Assembly: GCA_944386685.1 (NCBI GenBank)
Contig: CALXCA010000009.1
Coordinates: 1-62,119, forward strand
Source of the DNA: an uncultured Clostridia bacterium
GTDB lineage: Bacteria > Bacillota > Clostridia > TANB77 > CAG-508
Direction: 5' to 3'
DNA: 62,119 nucleotides
Below, piece after piece: positions 26,842 to 36,017 of the stretch. The notes under the pieces were generated by a model. It was not told where the DNA came from. It ran no database searches and worked only from the letters and a program-made list of their open reading frames with translations. Made by a program: the position numbers and the translations under genes. Numbering within the stretch: the stretch's first letter is position 1; every line of letters begins with the position of its first letter.

Positions 26842-28206
26842 ATGTTAGATTTAGAAAACATGACATTATTAGAGTTGAGAAATTTTGCTAAAGAACAAAA
26901 TATAAAAAATATTTCAAAATTAAAAAAAGAAGAACTAATAGAATTATTAAAACAAATCCGTAAAACTTCAAGTCCAAAAGACGAGTTATTGGATGAAAAA
27001 GAAGAAAATAAATATGATTTAAAAGATGACGAACAAGTAGATGAATTAAATGAATCAACAGTTGAATATAAATTAACAAATGATGATGATGAAATAGTAG
27101 AAGGTATTTTAGAAGTATTACCAGATGGATATGGATTTTTAAGAGGAGACAATTATTTATCAAGTCCAAAAGATGTTTATATTTCTCCAATTCAAATTAG
27201 AAGATTTAAATTAGATACAGGAGATATTGTAAAAGGTATATCTAGGACAAAAGAAGGAGAAAAGTTCCCATCATTAATATTTGTTGGAGAAGTAAATGGG
27301 GAACATCCAGAAAAAGCTGCAAAAAGAAAAAGATTTGATGAATTAATTCCAATATATCCAAATGAAAGATTAAAATTAGAAACTACTCCAACAGAATATG
27401 CTATGAGAATTATAGACTTAATATCACCAATAGGTAAAGGCCAAAGAGGAATGATAGTTGCTCCACCAAAGGTTGGAAAAACAACATTATTAAAGAAAAT
27501 TGCAAATAGTATTTCAGCAAATAATCCTGAAGTAGAACTTATAGTTCTTTTAATTGATGAAAGACCAGAAGAAGTAACAGATATGAAACGCTCAATTAAA
27601 GGACAAGTTATATATTCAACATTTGATGAATTACCAGAACATCATGTTAAAGTTGCAGAAATGGTTTTAGAAAGAGCCAAAAGGATTATAGAACATAATA
27701 AAGATGTTGTAATATTATTAGATAGTATTACTAGACTAGCAAGAGCTTATAATTTAGTAATGCCATCTTCAGGAAAAACATTATCAGGTGGTTTAGATCC
27801 AGCAGCACTACATAAGCCTAAGAAATTCTTCGGAGCAGCAAGAAACATAGAAAATGGAGGAAGTTTAACTATATTAGCAACAGCATTAATAGAAACAGGA
27901 AGCAGAATGGATGATGTAATTTTTGAAGAGTTTAAAGGTACAGGAAATATGGAAGTACATCTTGATAGAAAACTTTCAGAAAAACGTATATTCCCAGCAA
28001 TTGATATTAACAAATCTGGTACAAGAAGAGAAGATTTATTACTTACAAAACCAGAAATGGAAACTGTTTTTGCCTTAAGAAAAGCGCTAAATAATTTACC
28101 TGTTGCAGAAGTTACAGAACAAATAATTTCTCAAATGACACAAACAAAAAATAATGAGGAATTTATTGAAAAAATTGATTCATATTTAAAGAATTTCAAA
28201 AACTAG
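26842..28206 (+). CDS. rho: Transcription termination factor Rho
   Basis: Hexameric RNA-dependent ATPase that ends transcription. An N-terminal Rho-N helical domain ([18 protein letters not shown]) is followed by an acidic linker, the cold-shock-like RNA-binding domain ([13 protein letters not shown] ... [15 protein letters not shown]) and the ATPase core with Walker [14 protein letters not shown], Walker [16 protein letters not shown] and the Q/R-loop region [22 protein letters not shown]. The length of 454 residues is normal. AGGAGG lies 6 nt upstream. A subfamily-2 palindromic element follows at once. Confidence 0.98.
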   Translation: MLDLENMTLLELRNFAKEQNIKNISKLKKEELIELLKQIRKTSSPKDELLDEKEENKYDLKDDEQVDELNESTVEYKLTNDDDEIVEGILEVLPDGYGFLRGDNYLSSPKDVYISPIQIRRFKLDTGDIVKGISRTKEGEKFPSLIFVGEVNGEHPEKAAKRKRFDELIPIYPNERLKLETTPTEYAMRIIDLISPIGKGQRGMIVAPPKVGKTTLLKKIANSISANNPEVELIVLLIDERPEEVTDMKRSIKGQVIYSTFDELPEHHVKVAEMVLERAKRIIEHNKDVVILLDSITRLARAYNLVMPSSGKTLSGGLDPAALHKPKKFFGAARNIENGGSLTILATALIETGSRMDDVIFEEFKGTGNMEVHLDRKLSEKRIFPAIDINKSGTRREDLLLTKPEMETVFALRKALNNLPVAEVTEQIISQMTQTKNNEEFIEKIDSYLKNFKN

Positions 28207-28238
28207 TAAAATATATTTACAGTTTACAACCCAAATTC

Positions 28239-28458
28239 GTCATATAAAAGCTGATATATATTAATATTGCATAAATTTTGAATGTGATTGGAAATATTTT
28301 AGAATTTGTTATATGATTTATTGAGGGATGTTCACGGTACTCGAGTTTACGAGAGGGTCTGAGTGAAAGAGGCTCAAGAAATCATATTACAAATTCTTAA
28401 ATATTGTATTGAACTGAAAAATTTATAAAATATTAATATATATCACTTTTTATATGAC
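28239..28458. mobile_element. Subfamily-2 palindromic element, second copy
   Basis: Outer arms GTCATATAAAAGCTGATATA and its near reverse complement (two mismatches over 29 bp) enclose a core almost identical to that at 6.1-6.25 kb. Outside ATATTAAT the arms share nothing with that copy. It lies between rho and the convergent coat-protein gene. Confidence 0.85.
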
Positions 28459-28514
28459 ATAAATAGGGAAATATATGAAACTTTTTAATTTTCAATAAAA
28501 ATCATAAATTTAAT

Positions 28515-28766
28515 TTAATTATTTTGTGCTATAAATTTTTGTTCTGTTTCATTAATTTTTTGTTGTTCAGCACAATCAGTTTTATACCAACCTTTTTCAG
28601 CCATTAAGTTATATATTTTGTTTTGAATATTTAAAGTTTCATTTAAAGCTTCTTTAAAAGCTGTATGAACTTCTGCTGTTGTTGATTCTATTGTACCATG
28701 TAAATAAAAGTCACATATTCCTTTTATAAGAAATAATTCATTTTCCATTAAATCTTTATCTTGCAT
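28515..28766 (-). CDS. CotF-like spore coat protein
   Basis: An 83-residue helical protein: LMENELFLIKGICDFYLHGTIESTT ... FKEALNETLNIQNKIYNLMAEKGWY. The pattern of a helical bundle ending in IYNLMAEKGWY matches the coat-F family common in clostridial spores and in the small acid-stable coat proteins. AAAGGATATACTC precedes the start on the minus strand. It is probably made in the mother cell late in sporulation. A second member lies just upstream on the same strand. Confidence 0.8.
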   Translation of the reverse strand: MQDKDLMENELFLIKGICDFYLHGTIESTTAEVHTAFKEALNETLNIQNKIYNLMAEKGWYKTDCAEQQKINETEQKFIAQNN

Positions 28767-28859
28767 AAGAGTATATCCTTTCTGAAAGATTATTCTAATT
28801 CTTTCTATTATTTTTTTAATTAAGTCAAATAATTTTATTAGTTTAGTTAAATTAATTAA

Positions 28860-29033
28860 TTAAAATAAATTTAAAAACTTATTATATAATTCTGTATGTT
28901 TTTTATGAAGTTCATTAACATATGAAGCAAGTGTTGGGTCTGTAAGTTGAGAACCTGTTTTTTTACAACATGTTTTCATATATGCTTCATGAGATAATGC
29001 ATCTTCTACATATAAAAGTTCTTTACTTGTCAT
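28860..29033 (-). CDS. Small CotF-like coat protein
   Basis: A 57-residue product (MTSKELLYVEDALSHEAYMKTCCKKTGSQL ... LHKKHTELYNKFL). It resembles the N-terminal coat-F half: ELLYVEDALSHE is typical. AGGTGGTGAT precedes ATG at 29033. Two adjacent Cys (TCCKKT) could crosslink in the coat. It is on the same strand as the preceding coat gene, 93 nt apart, and probably in the same operon. Confidence 0.78.
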   Translation of the reverse strand: MTSKELLYVEDALSHEAYMKTCCKKTGSQLTDPTLASYVNELHKKHTELYNKFLNLF

Positions 29034-29147
29034 TAAAATCACCACCTAAATAAAGTATTTCCACATTATATAAAATAATACTTTTTTTTGATTATTTATT
29101 AAAAAAGTATTTGATATTTTATGAAGAGGTTTTTTTACTTATAATAT

Positions 29148-29379
29148 GTTACAGTTCAGTAGGAAATTTTGATATATTAATAATAAATAAATTTTGAATA
29201 CGATTGGAGGAAATTTAGAATTTCTTAAATTAATTTTATGGAAAATGTTCGCGTCGAGCATTAGCGAGGACTAAGTGAAAGGATGCCATAAAATTATTTT
29301 AGAAATTCTTATATTTCTGTATTGAGTCGAAAAATTTATGCAATTATTAATATATCAAAATTTCCTACTGAACTGTAAC
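29148..29379. mobile_element. Subfamily-1 palindromic element, complete copy
   Basis: Arms 29148-29184 and 29343-29379 are perfect 37-bp reverse complements (GTTACAGTTCAGTAGGAAAT ...). The core has TTTTATGG/CCATAAAA flanking a small structured centre, TTCGCGTCGAGC and GCGAGGACTAAGTGAA. No coding frame. It lies between the divergent coat-protein and rubrerythrin genes. Confidence 0.88.
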
Positions 29380-29418
29380 TATAATATTGTATCGATAAAA
29401 ATTTACAATTAAAAATGA

Positions 29419-29447
29419 TTGATTTTTTTAAGAAAAGATGATATGAT
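29419..29447 (+). promoter_or_regulatory. Promoter of the rubrerythrin gene
   Basis: TTGATT (29419-29424), 17 nt, TATGAT (29442-29447). Confidence 0.6.
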
Positions 29448-29522
29448 ATAAAACGAAATAATTAAAGGCAAAAAGTTGAAATTAAACAACTATATAAGGC
29501 CAAAAGAAAGGAATGAATAAAT

Positions 29523-30062
29523 ATGGAATTAAAAGGATCAAAAACAGAACAAAATTTAATGACTGCATTTGCAGGAGAATCACAAGCAAGAAACAAATAT
29601 ACTTATTTTGCAAGCAAAGCAAAAAAAGAAGGATATGAACAAATTGCTGCAATATTCCAAGAAACAGCAGATAATGAAAAAGAACATGCAAAAATGTGGT
29701 TTAAATTATTAAATGGTGGAGATATTGGAACAACTGCAGATAATTTACAAGCTGCTGCAGATGGAGAAAATTATGAATGGACAGATATGTATGCTGAATT
29801 TGCAAAAACAGCTAAAGAAGAAGGATTTACACATATAGCATATTTATTTGAAGAAGTTGCTAAAATAGAAAAAGAACATGAAGCAAGATATTTAAAATTA
29901 TTAGAAAATGTTAAAGAAGGAAAAGTATTTGAAGCTGGAGAAGTTAAAATATGGAAATGTAGAAATTGTGGACATATTGTAGTAGGAACAAAAGCTCCAG
30001 AAGTATGCCCTGTTTGTAGCCATCCAAAAGCATATTTTGAAATAAAAGCAGAAAATTATTAA
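29523..30062 (+). CDS. rbr: Rubrerythrin
   Basis: Non-haem di-iron peroxidase that removes hydrogen peroxide in anaerobes. The N-terminal ferritin-like domain has the iron ligands in [19 protein letters not shown] and [14 protein letters not shown]; the C-terminal rubredoxin-like domain has WKCRNCGHI and [11 protein letters not shown], the four Cys of the FeS4 site. The length of 179 residues is standard. GAAAGGAATG precedes the start. It supports an anaerobic lifestyle and is monocistronic, with a large hairpin following. Confidence 0.97.
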   Translation: MELKGSKTEQNLMTAFAGESQARNKYTYFASKAKKEGYEQIAAIFQETADNEKEHAKMWFKLLNGGDIGTTADNLQAAADGENYEWTDMYAEFAKTAKEEGFTHIAYLFEEVAKIEKEHEARYLKLLENVKEGKVFEAGEVKIWKCRNCGHIVVGTKAPEVCPVCSHPKAYFEIKAENY

Positions 30063-30179
30063 TAATATAAAATTAATTATTAATTTTAACAATTAAAATA
30101 ATAATTAAATAATTAATTTAACCAAAATTGCTATTTAAAAATTTTAAATATAAAAAATTTTATTTTCAAAAAAAATTTA

Positions 30180-30245
30180 GGTAAAAAAGTGCCGGTTCTC
30201 TTTTTGTCTAAAAAAAGACAAAAAGAGAACCGGCACTTTTTTACC
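30180..30245. terminator. Perfect 29-bp hairpin, bidirectional terminator of the GTGCCGGTTC family
   Basis: Arms 30180-30208 and 30217-30245 are exact reverse complements (GGTAAAAAAGTGCCGGTTCT ... ) with an 8-nt A-rich loop. The arms include A6/T6 tracts at both ends, so it can terminate in both directions, between convergent rbr and gerA. The same GTGCCGGTTC word forms the outermost arms of the nested palindrome at 35.6 kb. Confidence 0.85.
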
Positions 30246-30256
30246 CAAACCAAAAA

Positions 30257-31891
30257 CTAATATTTCCATTTCATGCTAATGTTTGCTTGAGACTTTTCTT
30301 TTTTTGGAGATAAAAATCCTGCTCTATATTCTTGTTTCCAAATTGGAGGTATAAAATAACCATTTCCATTTGTTTTAAAAGATGGTGAAATTGGTGATGT
30401 AAAAGGAATACCAAATGAATTTAAACTACATATTAAAGTAATATAAACAAATAAACCAGTACCAATTCCTAAAAAGCCACATGCAAAACCTAATGCAATA
30501 AAAATAAATCTAAAAATTCTTAAATGAAATCCAAAAGAAAAATCTGGAATAGCAAAAGAAGATATACCAGTTATTGCAACAATAATTATTAAAGTTGGAC
30601 TAACAATACCGGCATTAACTGCTGCATCTCCAAGAATTAATGCACCAACAATACCAATAGTAGAGCCTATTGGAGAAGGCACTCTAAGTCCCGCTTCTCT
30701 AATTAATTCGAAAGAAAATTCCATCAATAAAAGTTCAAATATTATTGGGAAAGGAACATTTTCTCTAGCAGAAAGAATTGAGAGCAACAATTCTGTTGGT
30801 AAAATTTCTTGATGAAAACAAGTTATTGCCATATAAGTACCTGGTAATAATAATGTAATTATTGCTGCTGTAATTCTTATAAATCTTAAAAAATTTGTAA
30901 AAATAGGTCTTAAATTTGTATCTTCTGGAGAAAATAGAAAATCTTCAATATTAGCTGGGGCTATAATTGCATATGGATTTCCGTTGACTAATATAATAAC
31001 TCTTCCTTGCAGTAAATATTTACAACATTTGTCAGGTCTTTCTGTAGAGATAACTTGTGGAACTCCAAAAGTTTCATCTTCTTCAATCAATTGTTCTAAT
31101 TGCCCAGTAGATAGTAAGGAATCTACATCTAAATTATTAAGTCTGTATTTTACTTCAGCAACTAAATCCGAATTTGCAATATTATTCATATAACAAATGC
31201 CACATTTGGTTTGACTAATTTTACCTATAGGAATATTTTCTATAATTAAATTTTCATTATTAATTATTCTCCTTAAAAGAGATGTATTTGTTCTTAAATT
31301 CTCAACAAAACTCTCATGAGGTCCTTTTATTATAATTTCATTTTCAGGTTTATTTACATTACGTGCATTATATTTTTTTACATCTATGTCAAAAGCAGTA
31401 TCTAGTGTATCTATAAATAATAAACAATCACCCATATTTATTCCAGAACATACTTTATCAAAACTAGATACTTTATTAACACTTAATTGTGGAAGTAAAC
31501 GATTGTCTATATAATTAAGTAAATTGTTTGTATTCGGATTTTTTACATGCTTTGGAAACATAAGTGGTTCTAGTACAAAATCATTTATAGAAACAGAATC
31601 TACTAAACCATCAAAATAAATTATAAAACTTTTAAATGTTTGGTTTTGAGCTAAAGTCTCAAATTCTCTTATTTTTATATCACTATTAATTAAAATATTA
31701 TATTTACTCTTTAAAAATTCTAAATTTTCAGATAATTTAGAATAAACTTTTGTTTCGTTTGTATTTACAAACTTTCCATTTTCACTTTTCTGATTAATAA
31801 TGGAAAAATTATAATTATTTTTAAATAAATTATTAATAAAATTTCTTATATCCATATTTTTAATATTAACATTTGCCAAAAAAATATACAT
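30257..31891 (-). CDS. GerA-family spore germination protein, A subunit
   Basis: Nutrient-receptor A subunit in the spore inner membrane. An N-terminal soluble region (about 1-290) has FIIYFDGLVDSVSINDFVLEPLM and the conserved EVKYRLNNLDVDSLLSTGQLEQLIEED; NPYAIIAPANIEDFLFSPEDTNLRP leads into a C-terminal membrane domain with at least four helices and VPSPIGSTIGIVGALILGDAAV. The 544-residue length fits, though the start is uncertain (ATG at 31855, MDIRNF, is possible; neither has a good ribosome site). No gerB or gerC partner is adjacent, so it is an orphan here. Confidence 0.93.
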   Translation of the reverse strand: MYIFLANVNIKNMDIRNFINNLFKNNYNFSIINQKSENGKFVNTNETKVYSKLSENLEFLKSKYNILINSDIKIREFETLAQNQTFKSFIIYFDGLVDSVSINDFVLEPLMFPKHVKNPNTNNLLNYIDNRLLPQLSVNKVSSFDKVCSGINMGDCLLFIDTLDTAFDIDVKKYNARNVNKPENEIIIKGPHESFVENLRTNTSLLRRIINNENLIIENIPIGKISQTKCGICYMNNIANSDLVAEVKYRLNNLDVDSLLSTGQLEQLIEEDETFGVPQVISTERPDKCCKYLLQGRVIILVNGNPYAIIAPANIEDFLFSPEDTNLRPIFTNFLRFIRITAAIITLLLPGTYMAITCFHQEILPTELLLSILSARENVPFPIIFELLLMEFSFELIREAGLRVPSPIGSTIGIVGALILGDAAVNAGIVSPTLIIIVAITGISSFAIPDFSFGFHLRIFRFIFIALGFACGFLGIGTGLFVYITLICSLNSFGIPFTSPISPSFKTNGNGYFIPPIWKQEYRAGFLSPKKEKSQANISMKWKY

Positions 31892-32090
31892 TTATATTGA
31901 AAAAAATTAGTCAATAAGGTATAATTAAATAAGTAAGATTAAATTGAGAAAATTTTTTAATAAAGAATTTTATTTGTTTTTTTAGATTTAAAATTATAAG
32001 AAATGTGGATTGAAGATAATTACATAATTATACTTAAATTTAGAGCAAAACAAGAGAAATAAAATTATATAAGAGAAAGGGATTATATAT

Positions 32091-33203
32091 ATGAAAAAAG
32101 AAAAAGGATTAATTAATCTTTTATTAACTTTAATTACAATAATATTAATATTTATTGTAATATTTTTTGGGTATTTAGTATATATAGACTACTTTGGAGA
32201 TGCAACACTTGTTATTGGAGAAGCTGGATATCCAATTATAGAAAATACTAATGTAAGTCAAAGAGAAGATAATAATGAGCCAATTGGAGAAATAGATATA
32301 TCAGATACAAGTATACAACAAGATAATTCTTTTTCAGAAAACTTTTTCTATAGTCAATTAAGCGATTCAGCAAAATTAATATATACAGAATTATACAAAA
32401 ATAAAGAAAATTTAAAAACAGGAACATTTACAGTTCAATTTGGAGATTCTTTTAAAGACATTTTATCACAAGAAAATGGAAGTGATAAATTAAAAGAAGA
32501 ATATCAATCAGCCATAGAAGCCTTTACATATGAAAATCCAGATGTATTTTATTTAGATGTAACAAAAATGTATATTAATATAGAAATGATAAAAAGATTA
32601 TTCACAACAAAATATAATGTTTATATAAATAGTTATCAAGATATAAATTACTTAGCAGAACCATTTTATTCAAAAGAAAATGTAGATAAATGTCAAGCAG
32701 AAATAGAAAGTGTTAGAGATGAAATCTTAGCACAAATAGAAGGAAAGAATGTAATAGAGAAAATAAGATATATTCATAATTATCTCATTGATAATATAGA
32801 ATATGAGCAATCTATACAAAAAGACAATATTTATAATATATATGGAGCATTGGTTCAACATGAAAGCGTATGTGAGGGATATGCAAAAGCATGTCAATAT
32901 TTACTAGATTCAGCAGGAATAGAAAATATAATTGTAACAGGTACAGCAACAAACAATAATGGAGAAACAGAAAATCATGCTTGGAATTATGTAAAAATAA
33001 ATGATGCTTGGTATGCTTTAGATGTAACATGGGATGATCCTATTATTATTGGTGGAGGAAATTTATCTGATGAAATTAGATATCAATACTTTTTAAAAGG
33101 AAGTAACACTATGAATAAAAATCATTATGTATCAAATAAATTTACTGATAATGGAAAGGAATTTAATTTGCCTAAATTATCTCCAATTGATTATAGGTAT
33201 TAA
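32091..33203 (+). CDS. Membrane-anchored transglutaminase-like protein
   Basis: An N-terminal transmembrane helix (residues 8-29) is followed by an extracytoplasmic domain. The C-terminal half has the transglutaminase/protease catalytic triad in context: Cys in HESVCEGYAKACQYLL, His in TENHAWNYVKI, Asp in ALDVTWDDP. Family members hydrolyse or crosslink peptides; the substrate is unknown, and cell wall or spore surface is plausible. GAAAGGGAT precedes the start. The 370-residue protein ends 15 nt before prfB. Confidence 0.88.
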   Translation: MKKEKGLINLLLTLITIILIFIVIFFGYLVYIDYFGDATLVIGEAGYPIIENTNVSQREDNNEPIGEIDISDTSIQQDNSFSENFFYSQLSDSAKLIYTELYKNKENLKTGTFTVQFGDSFKDILSQENGSDKLKEEYQSAIEAFTYENPDVFYLDVTKMYINIEMIKRLFTTKYNVYINSYQDINYLAEPFYSKENVDKCQAEIESVRDEILAQIEGKNVIEKIRYIHNYLIDNIEYEQSIQKDNIYNIYGALVQHESVCEGYAKACQYLLDSAGIENIIVTGTATNNNGETENHAWNYVKINDAWYALDVTWDDPIIIGGGNLSDEIRYQYFLKGSNTMNKNHYVSNKFTDNGKEFNLPKLSPIDYRY

Positions 33204-33218
33204 AAAGGAGTGAAAAAG

Positions 33219-34326
33219 TTGATAGAATTAGAAGAAAATACAAATAAATTACATCAATTAAAAAATAAAATAGAAAGTTTAGGTGAGTCTCTTTGACATT
33301 TCATCAAAGAAAAAAGAATTACAAGAATTAGAAAACCAGACACAGTCAGAAGACTTTTGGCAAAAAGATACATCATTAACAACCAAAATATTGGTCAAAG
33401 TAAAAGACTTAAAAAAGAAAATAGAAAAATTTGAAAATTCAAAAACTGAAATTGAAAATTTAATAGAATTAACTGAACTTGCAAATATGGAAAATGATGA
33501 AAATGTTGCAAGAGATATAATAAAATCAACAGAAAAGTTGGAACTAGAAATAGAACAAATTCAATTAGAAACACTATTATCTGGAAAATATGATAAAAAT
33601 AATGCTATATTAACACTTCATCCAGGAGCAGGAGGAACAGAATCACAAGATTGGGCAGAAATGTTATATAGAATGTATACTAGATGGGCAACTAAAAAAG
33701 GATATGAAGTTAAAGAATTAGACTATTTAGAGGGAGACGAAGCAGGAATAAAAAGTGTAACTTTTGAGATAATTGGAGAAAATGCTTATGGATATATGAA
33801 AGGCGAAATGGGAGTACACAGATTAGTTAGAATTTCTCCATTTGATGCTGGGGGAAGAAGACATACCTCATTTGCCTCATTAGAAGTATTGCCAGAAATA
33901 ACAGAAGATATAGAAATTGAAATAAATACAGATGATTTAAGAATAGATACATATAGAGCATCTGGTGCTGGAGGTCAACATATAAATAAAACTTCTTCAG
34001 CAGTTAGAATAACACACATTCCTACAAATATTGTTGTTGCATGTCAATCTGAACGTTCTCAAATTCAAAATAGAGAAACAGCAATGAAAATGTTAAAATC
34101 TAAATTATATGATTTAAAAGAAAAAGAGCAAAAAGAAACCATAAATGATTTAAAAGGTGTTCAAAAAGATATTGCATGGGGAAGTCAAATACGTTCATAT
34201 ATATTTTGTCCATATACATTAGTAAAAGACCATAGAACAAATTTTGAAATTGGAAATGTTCAAACTGTTATGGATGGTAATTTAGATGGATTTATAGAGA
34301 GTTATTTAAAATTTATAAGTAAATAA
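33219..34326 (+). CDS. prfB: Peptide chain release factor 2, with programmed +1 frameshift
   Basis: RF2 recognises UGA and UAA stop codons. The gene begins in one frame at TTG 33219 (AGGAG 8 nt upstream): IELEENTNKLHQLKNKIESLGESL, then an in-frame TGA at 33294-33296 within CTTTGAC. Reading shifts +1 on CTT to continue as DISSKKKELQELENQT. AGGTGAG just upstream is the internal Shine-Dalgarno-like stimulator. Downstream are HPGAGGTESQDWAEML, the GGQ peptidyl-hydrolysis motif in SGAGGQHINKTSSAVRI, and VPTNI-like ITHIPTNIVV. The total, about 369 residues, is normal. Frameshifting autoregulates RF2. Confidence 0.96.
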
Positions 34327-34499
34327 TATTATGATGTTATTGGATGATGGGCTTGAATAAACTAGTATAAAAAACAAGTTAAGAGAGCCATTATCCCGCA
34401 ATTATTTGATTTTACAAAATAGTATTTATTGAAGATATACAAATCTAAAATTTATAATAATACATAAATTGTGTCAAATAAATTTTAAAATTAATATAA

Positions 34500-34545
34500 T
34501 ATAGTAGTTATATAAAAATTTATATAGCTACTATTTTTTCGCTCT
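34500..34545 (+). terminator. Terminator between prfB and aspartokinase
   Basis: ATAGTAGTTATATAAA pairs with TTTATATAGCTACTAT and is followed by TTTTTCG. The rest of 34327-34620 holds no coding frame and no recognised riboswitch. Confidence 0.75.
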
Positions 34546-34620
34546 AACATTTGCTTTATAATTCGATAAGTAAAATTGTGTGCAATCTTTAGAGTGAAGC
34601 AATAAAGGGATGATAATAAA

Positions 34621-35598
34621 ATGGATACAATTGTTTTAAAATTTGGAGGTAGTTCACTTGCAGATAATAAAAAATTAGAAATTGTTGCAAATAAAATAAT
34701 AAAAATATCAAAAGATAATAAAGTTGTAGTTGTAGTTTCTGCTCAAGGAAAAACAACAGATAATCTAATCAAACAAGCAAATGAATTAGCAGAAATGGAG
34801 GATTTGTCAGATTCTCAATTAAATAAAAGAGAATTAGATATGTTGCTAAGTTGTGGGGAACAAATGAGTTCGGCAAAACTTGCAATATTATTAAATTTAA
34901 AAGGATATAAATCAATTTCACTTAATGCTTGGCAAGTTGGAATAAATACAAATAATAATCATCAAAATGCTTTAATTGAAAGTATTGATATTACAAGAAT
35001 TAATAAAGAATTGGAAAATGGAAATATTACTATAATAACAGGTTTTCAAGGAATTGATAAATATAATAATATAACAACATTAGGAAGAGGAGGCTCAGAC
35101 ACTACTGCGGTTGCCATTGCTAAAGAATTGAAAGCAAAACAGTGTTATATTTACTCTGATGTTGATGGTATATATACTGCCGACCCTAATAAAATACCGA
35201 ATGCAGATAAATTAAAAAATATATCTTATGAAGAAATGTATGAACTATCAAGTGAAGGTGCAAAGGTTTTGCATGATAGATGTGTAGAAATAGGAGAAAG
35301 ATTTGATGTTCCAATTGTTACAGAATCAACATTCAATAATAAACCAGGCACTCAAATTACACACAAATTAGAATGTTCTGGAATAAAAAGCATTGTAAAA
35401 AAAGATATATCAAGAATTTCTGTTATAGGTTTTGGAATTAATTCAAATGATAATACTTTAAAAAAGATACTTAAAATTGCAGATAAACATAGTTTAGAAA
35501 TATTTAATATTGATATAAGTAGAACAAAAATTTCTGTTGTTTTTAAAGAAATTGTAAAAGATAATGTTCTACAAGAAATACATGATGTTTTGATATAA
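34621..35598 (+). CDS. Aspartokinase, short form
   Basis: Phosphorylates aspartate, the first step to lysine, threonine, methionine and diaminopimelate (also dipicolinate for spores). The amino-acid-kinase domain has VLKFGGSSLAD, VVVVSAQGKTTDNL, ITGFQGID, TTLGRGGSDTTAVAIA and DVDGIYTADPNKIPNA. After SEGAKVLHDRCVEIGERF only one ACT-like region remains (ISVIGFGINSNDNTLKKILKI ...); the second, found in most ~400-residue aspartokinases, is missing, so the 325-residue enzyme may be differently regulated. AAAGGGATG precedes the start. Confidence 0.93.
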   Translation: MDTIVLKFGGSSLADNKKLEIVANKIIKISKDNKVVVVVSAQGKTTDNLIKQANELAEMEDLSDSQLNKRELDMLLSCGEQMSSAKLAILLNLKGYKSISLNAWQVGINTNNNHQNALIESIDITRINKELENGNITIITGFQGIDKYNNITTLGRGGSDTTAVAIAKELKAKQCYIYSDVDGIYTADPNKIPNADKLKNISYEEMYELSSEGAKVLHDRCVEIGERFDVPIVTESTFNNKPGTQITHKLECSGIKSIVKKDISRISVIGFGINSNDNTLKKILKIADKHSLEIFNIDISRTKISVVFKEIVKDNVLQEIHDVLI

Positions 35599-35945
35599 AT
35601 TTGGTAAATTTGGTGCCGGTTCTGTTTTTGTCCGGTGTCGGTTCTTAACATTGGGGTCGGTCCCTTTTTCTATTGGGGTCGGTCCTAAATCATACCAATA
35701 TATAAAGTATTTTTTATACCTTGTGTGTCGCAACCTACAAAAGAATTTCTATAAGTAGGTTGCTCCAAATCGCATTCGCTACGCTCATTTGGTCGCTTAC
35801 GCGGTATTGCAAAATACTTTATATATTGGTATGATTTAGGACCGACCCCAATAGAAAAAGGGACCGACCCTAGCCAAACCGCCCAAAAAGGGACCGACCC
35901 CAATGTTAAAGGGCAAAAGGAGAACCGGCACCAAATTTACCAAAA
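35599..35945. repeat. Nested concentric palindrome
   Basis: The outermost arms (35600-35623 and 35921-35944) are perfect 24-bp complements containing GTGCCGGTTC. Inside, 35654-35713 and 35811-35870 are perfect 60-bp complements containing two GGGGTCGGTCC units and an ATACCAATATATAAAGT stretch. The 97-nt centre holds its own hairpins (GCAACCTAC 35730 / GTAGGTTGC 35755-35763; CCAAAT...ATTTGG). A minus-strand frame of 72 codons through this region is not a gene. It separates aspartokinase from the hydrolase gene. Confidence 0.9.
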
Positions 35946-36017
35946 TTACATTTGATTTTCTAATTAGCTTTGTGATAAAATGATAATGTATAATTTTGGA
36001 AAGGAAAGAAATTAAAA

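Noticed and set aside
34327..34620. Lysine riboswitch before aspartokinase
   Set aside because: No conserved lysine-riboswitch core was seen; only a terminator hairpin and AT-rich sequence are present.
35685..35903. Minus-strand frame of 72 codons
   Set aside because: It runs through the nested palindrome and repeat units; no ribosome site and the sequence is explained by the inverted repeats.
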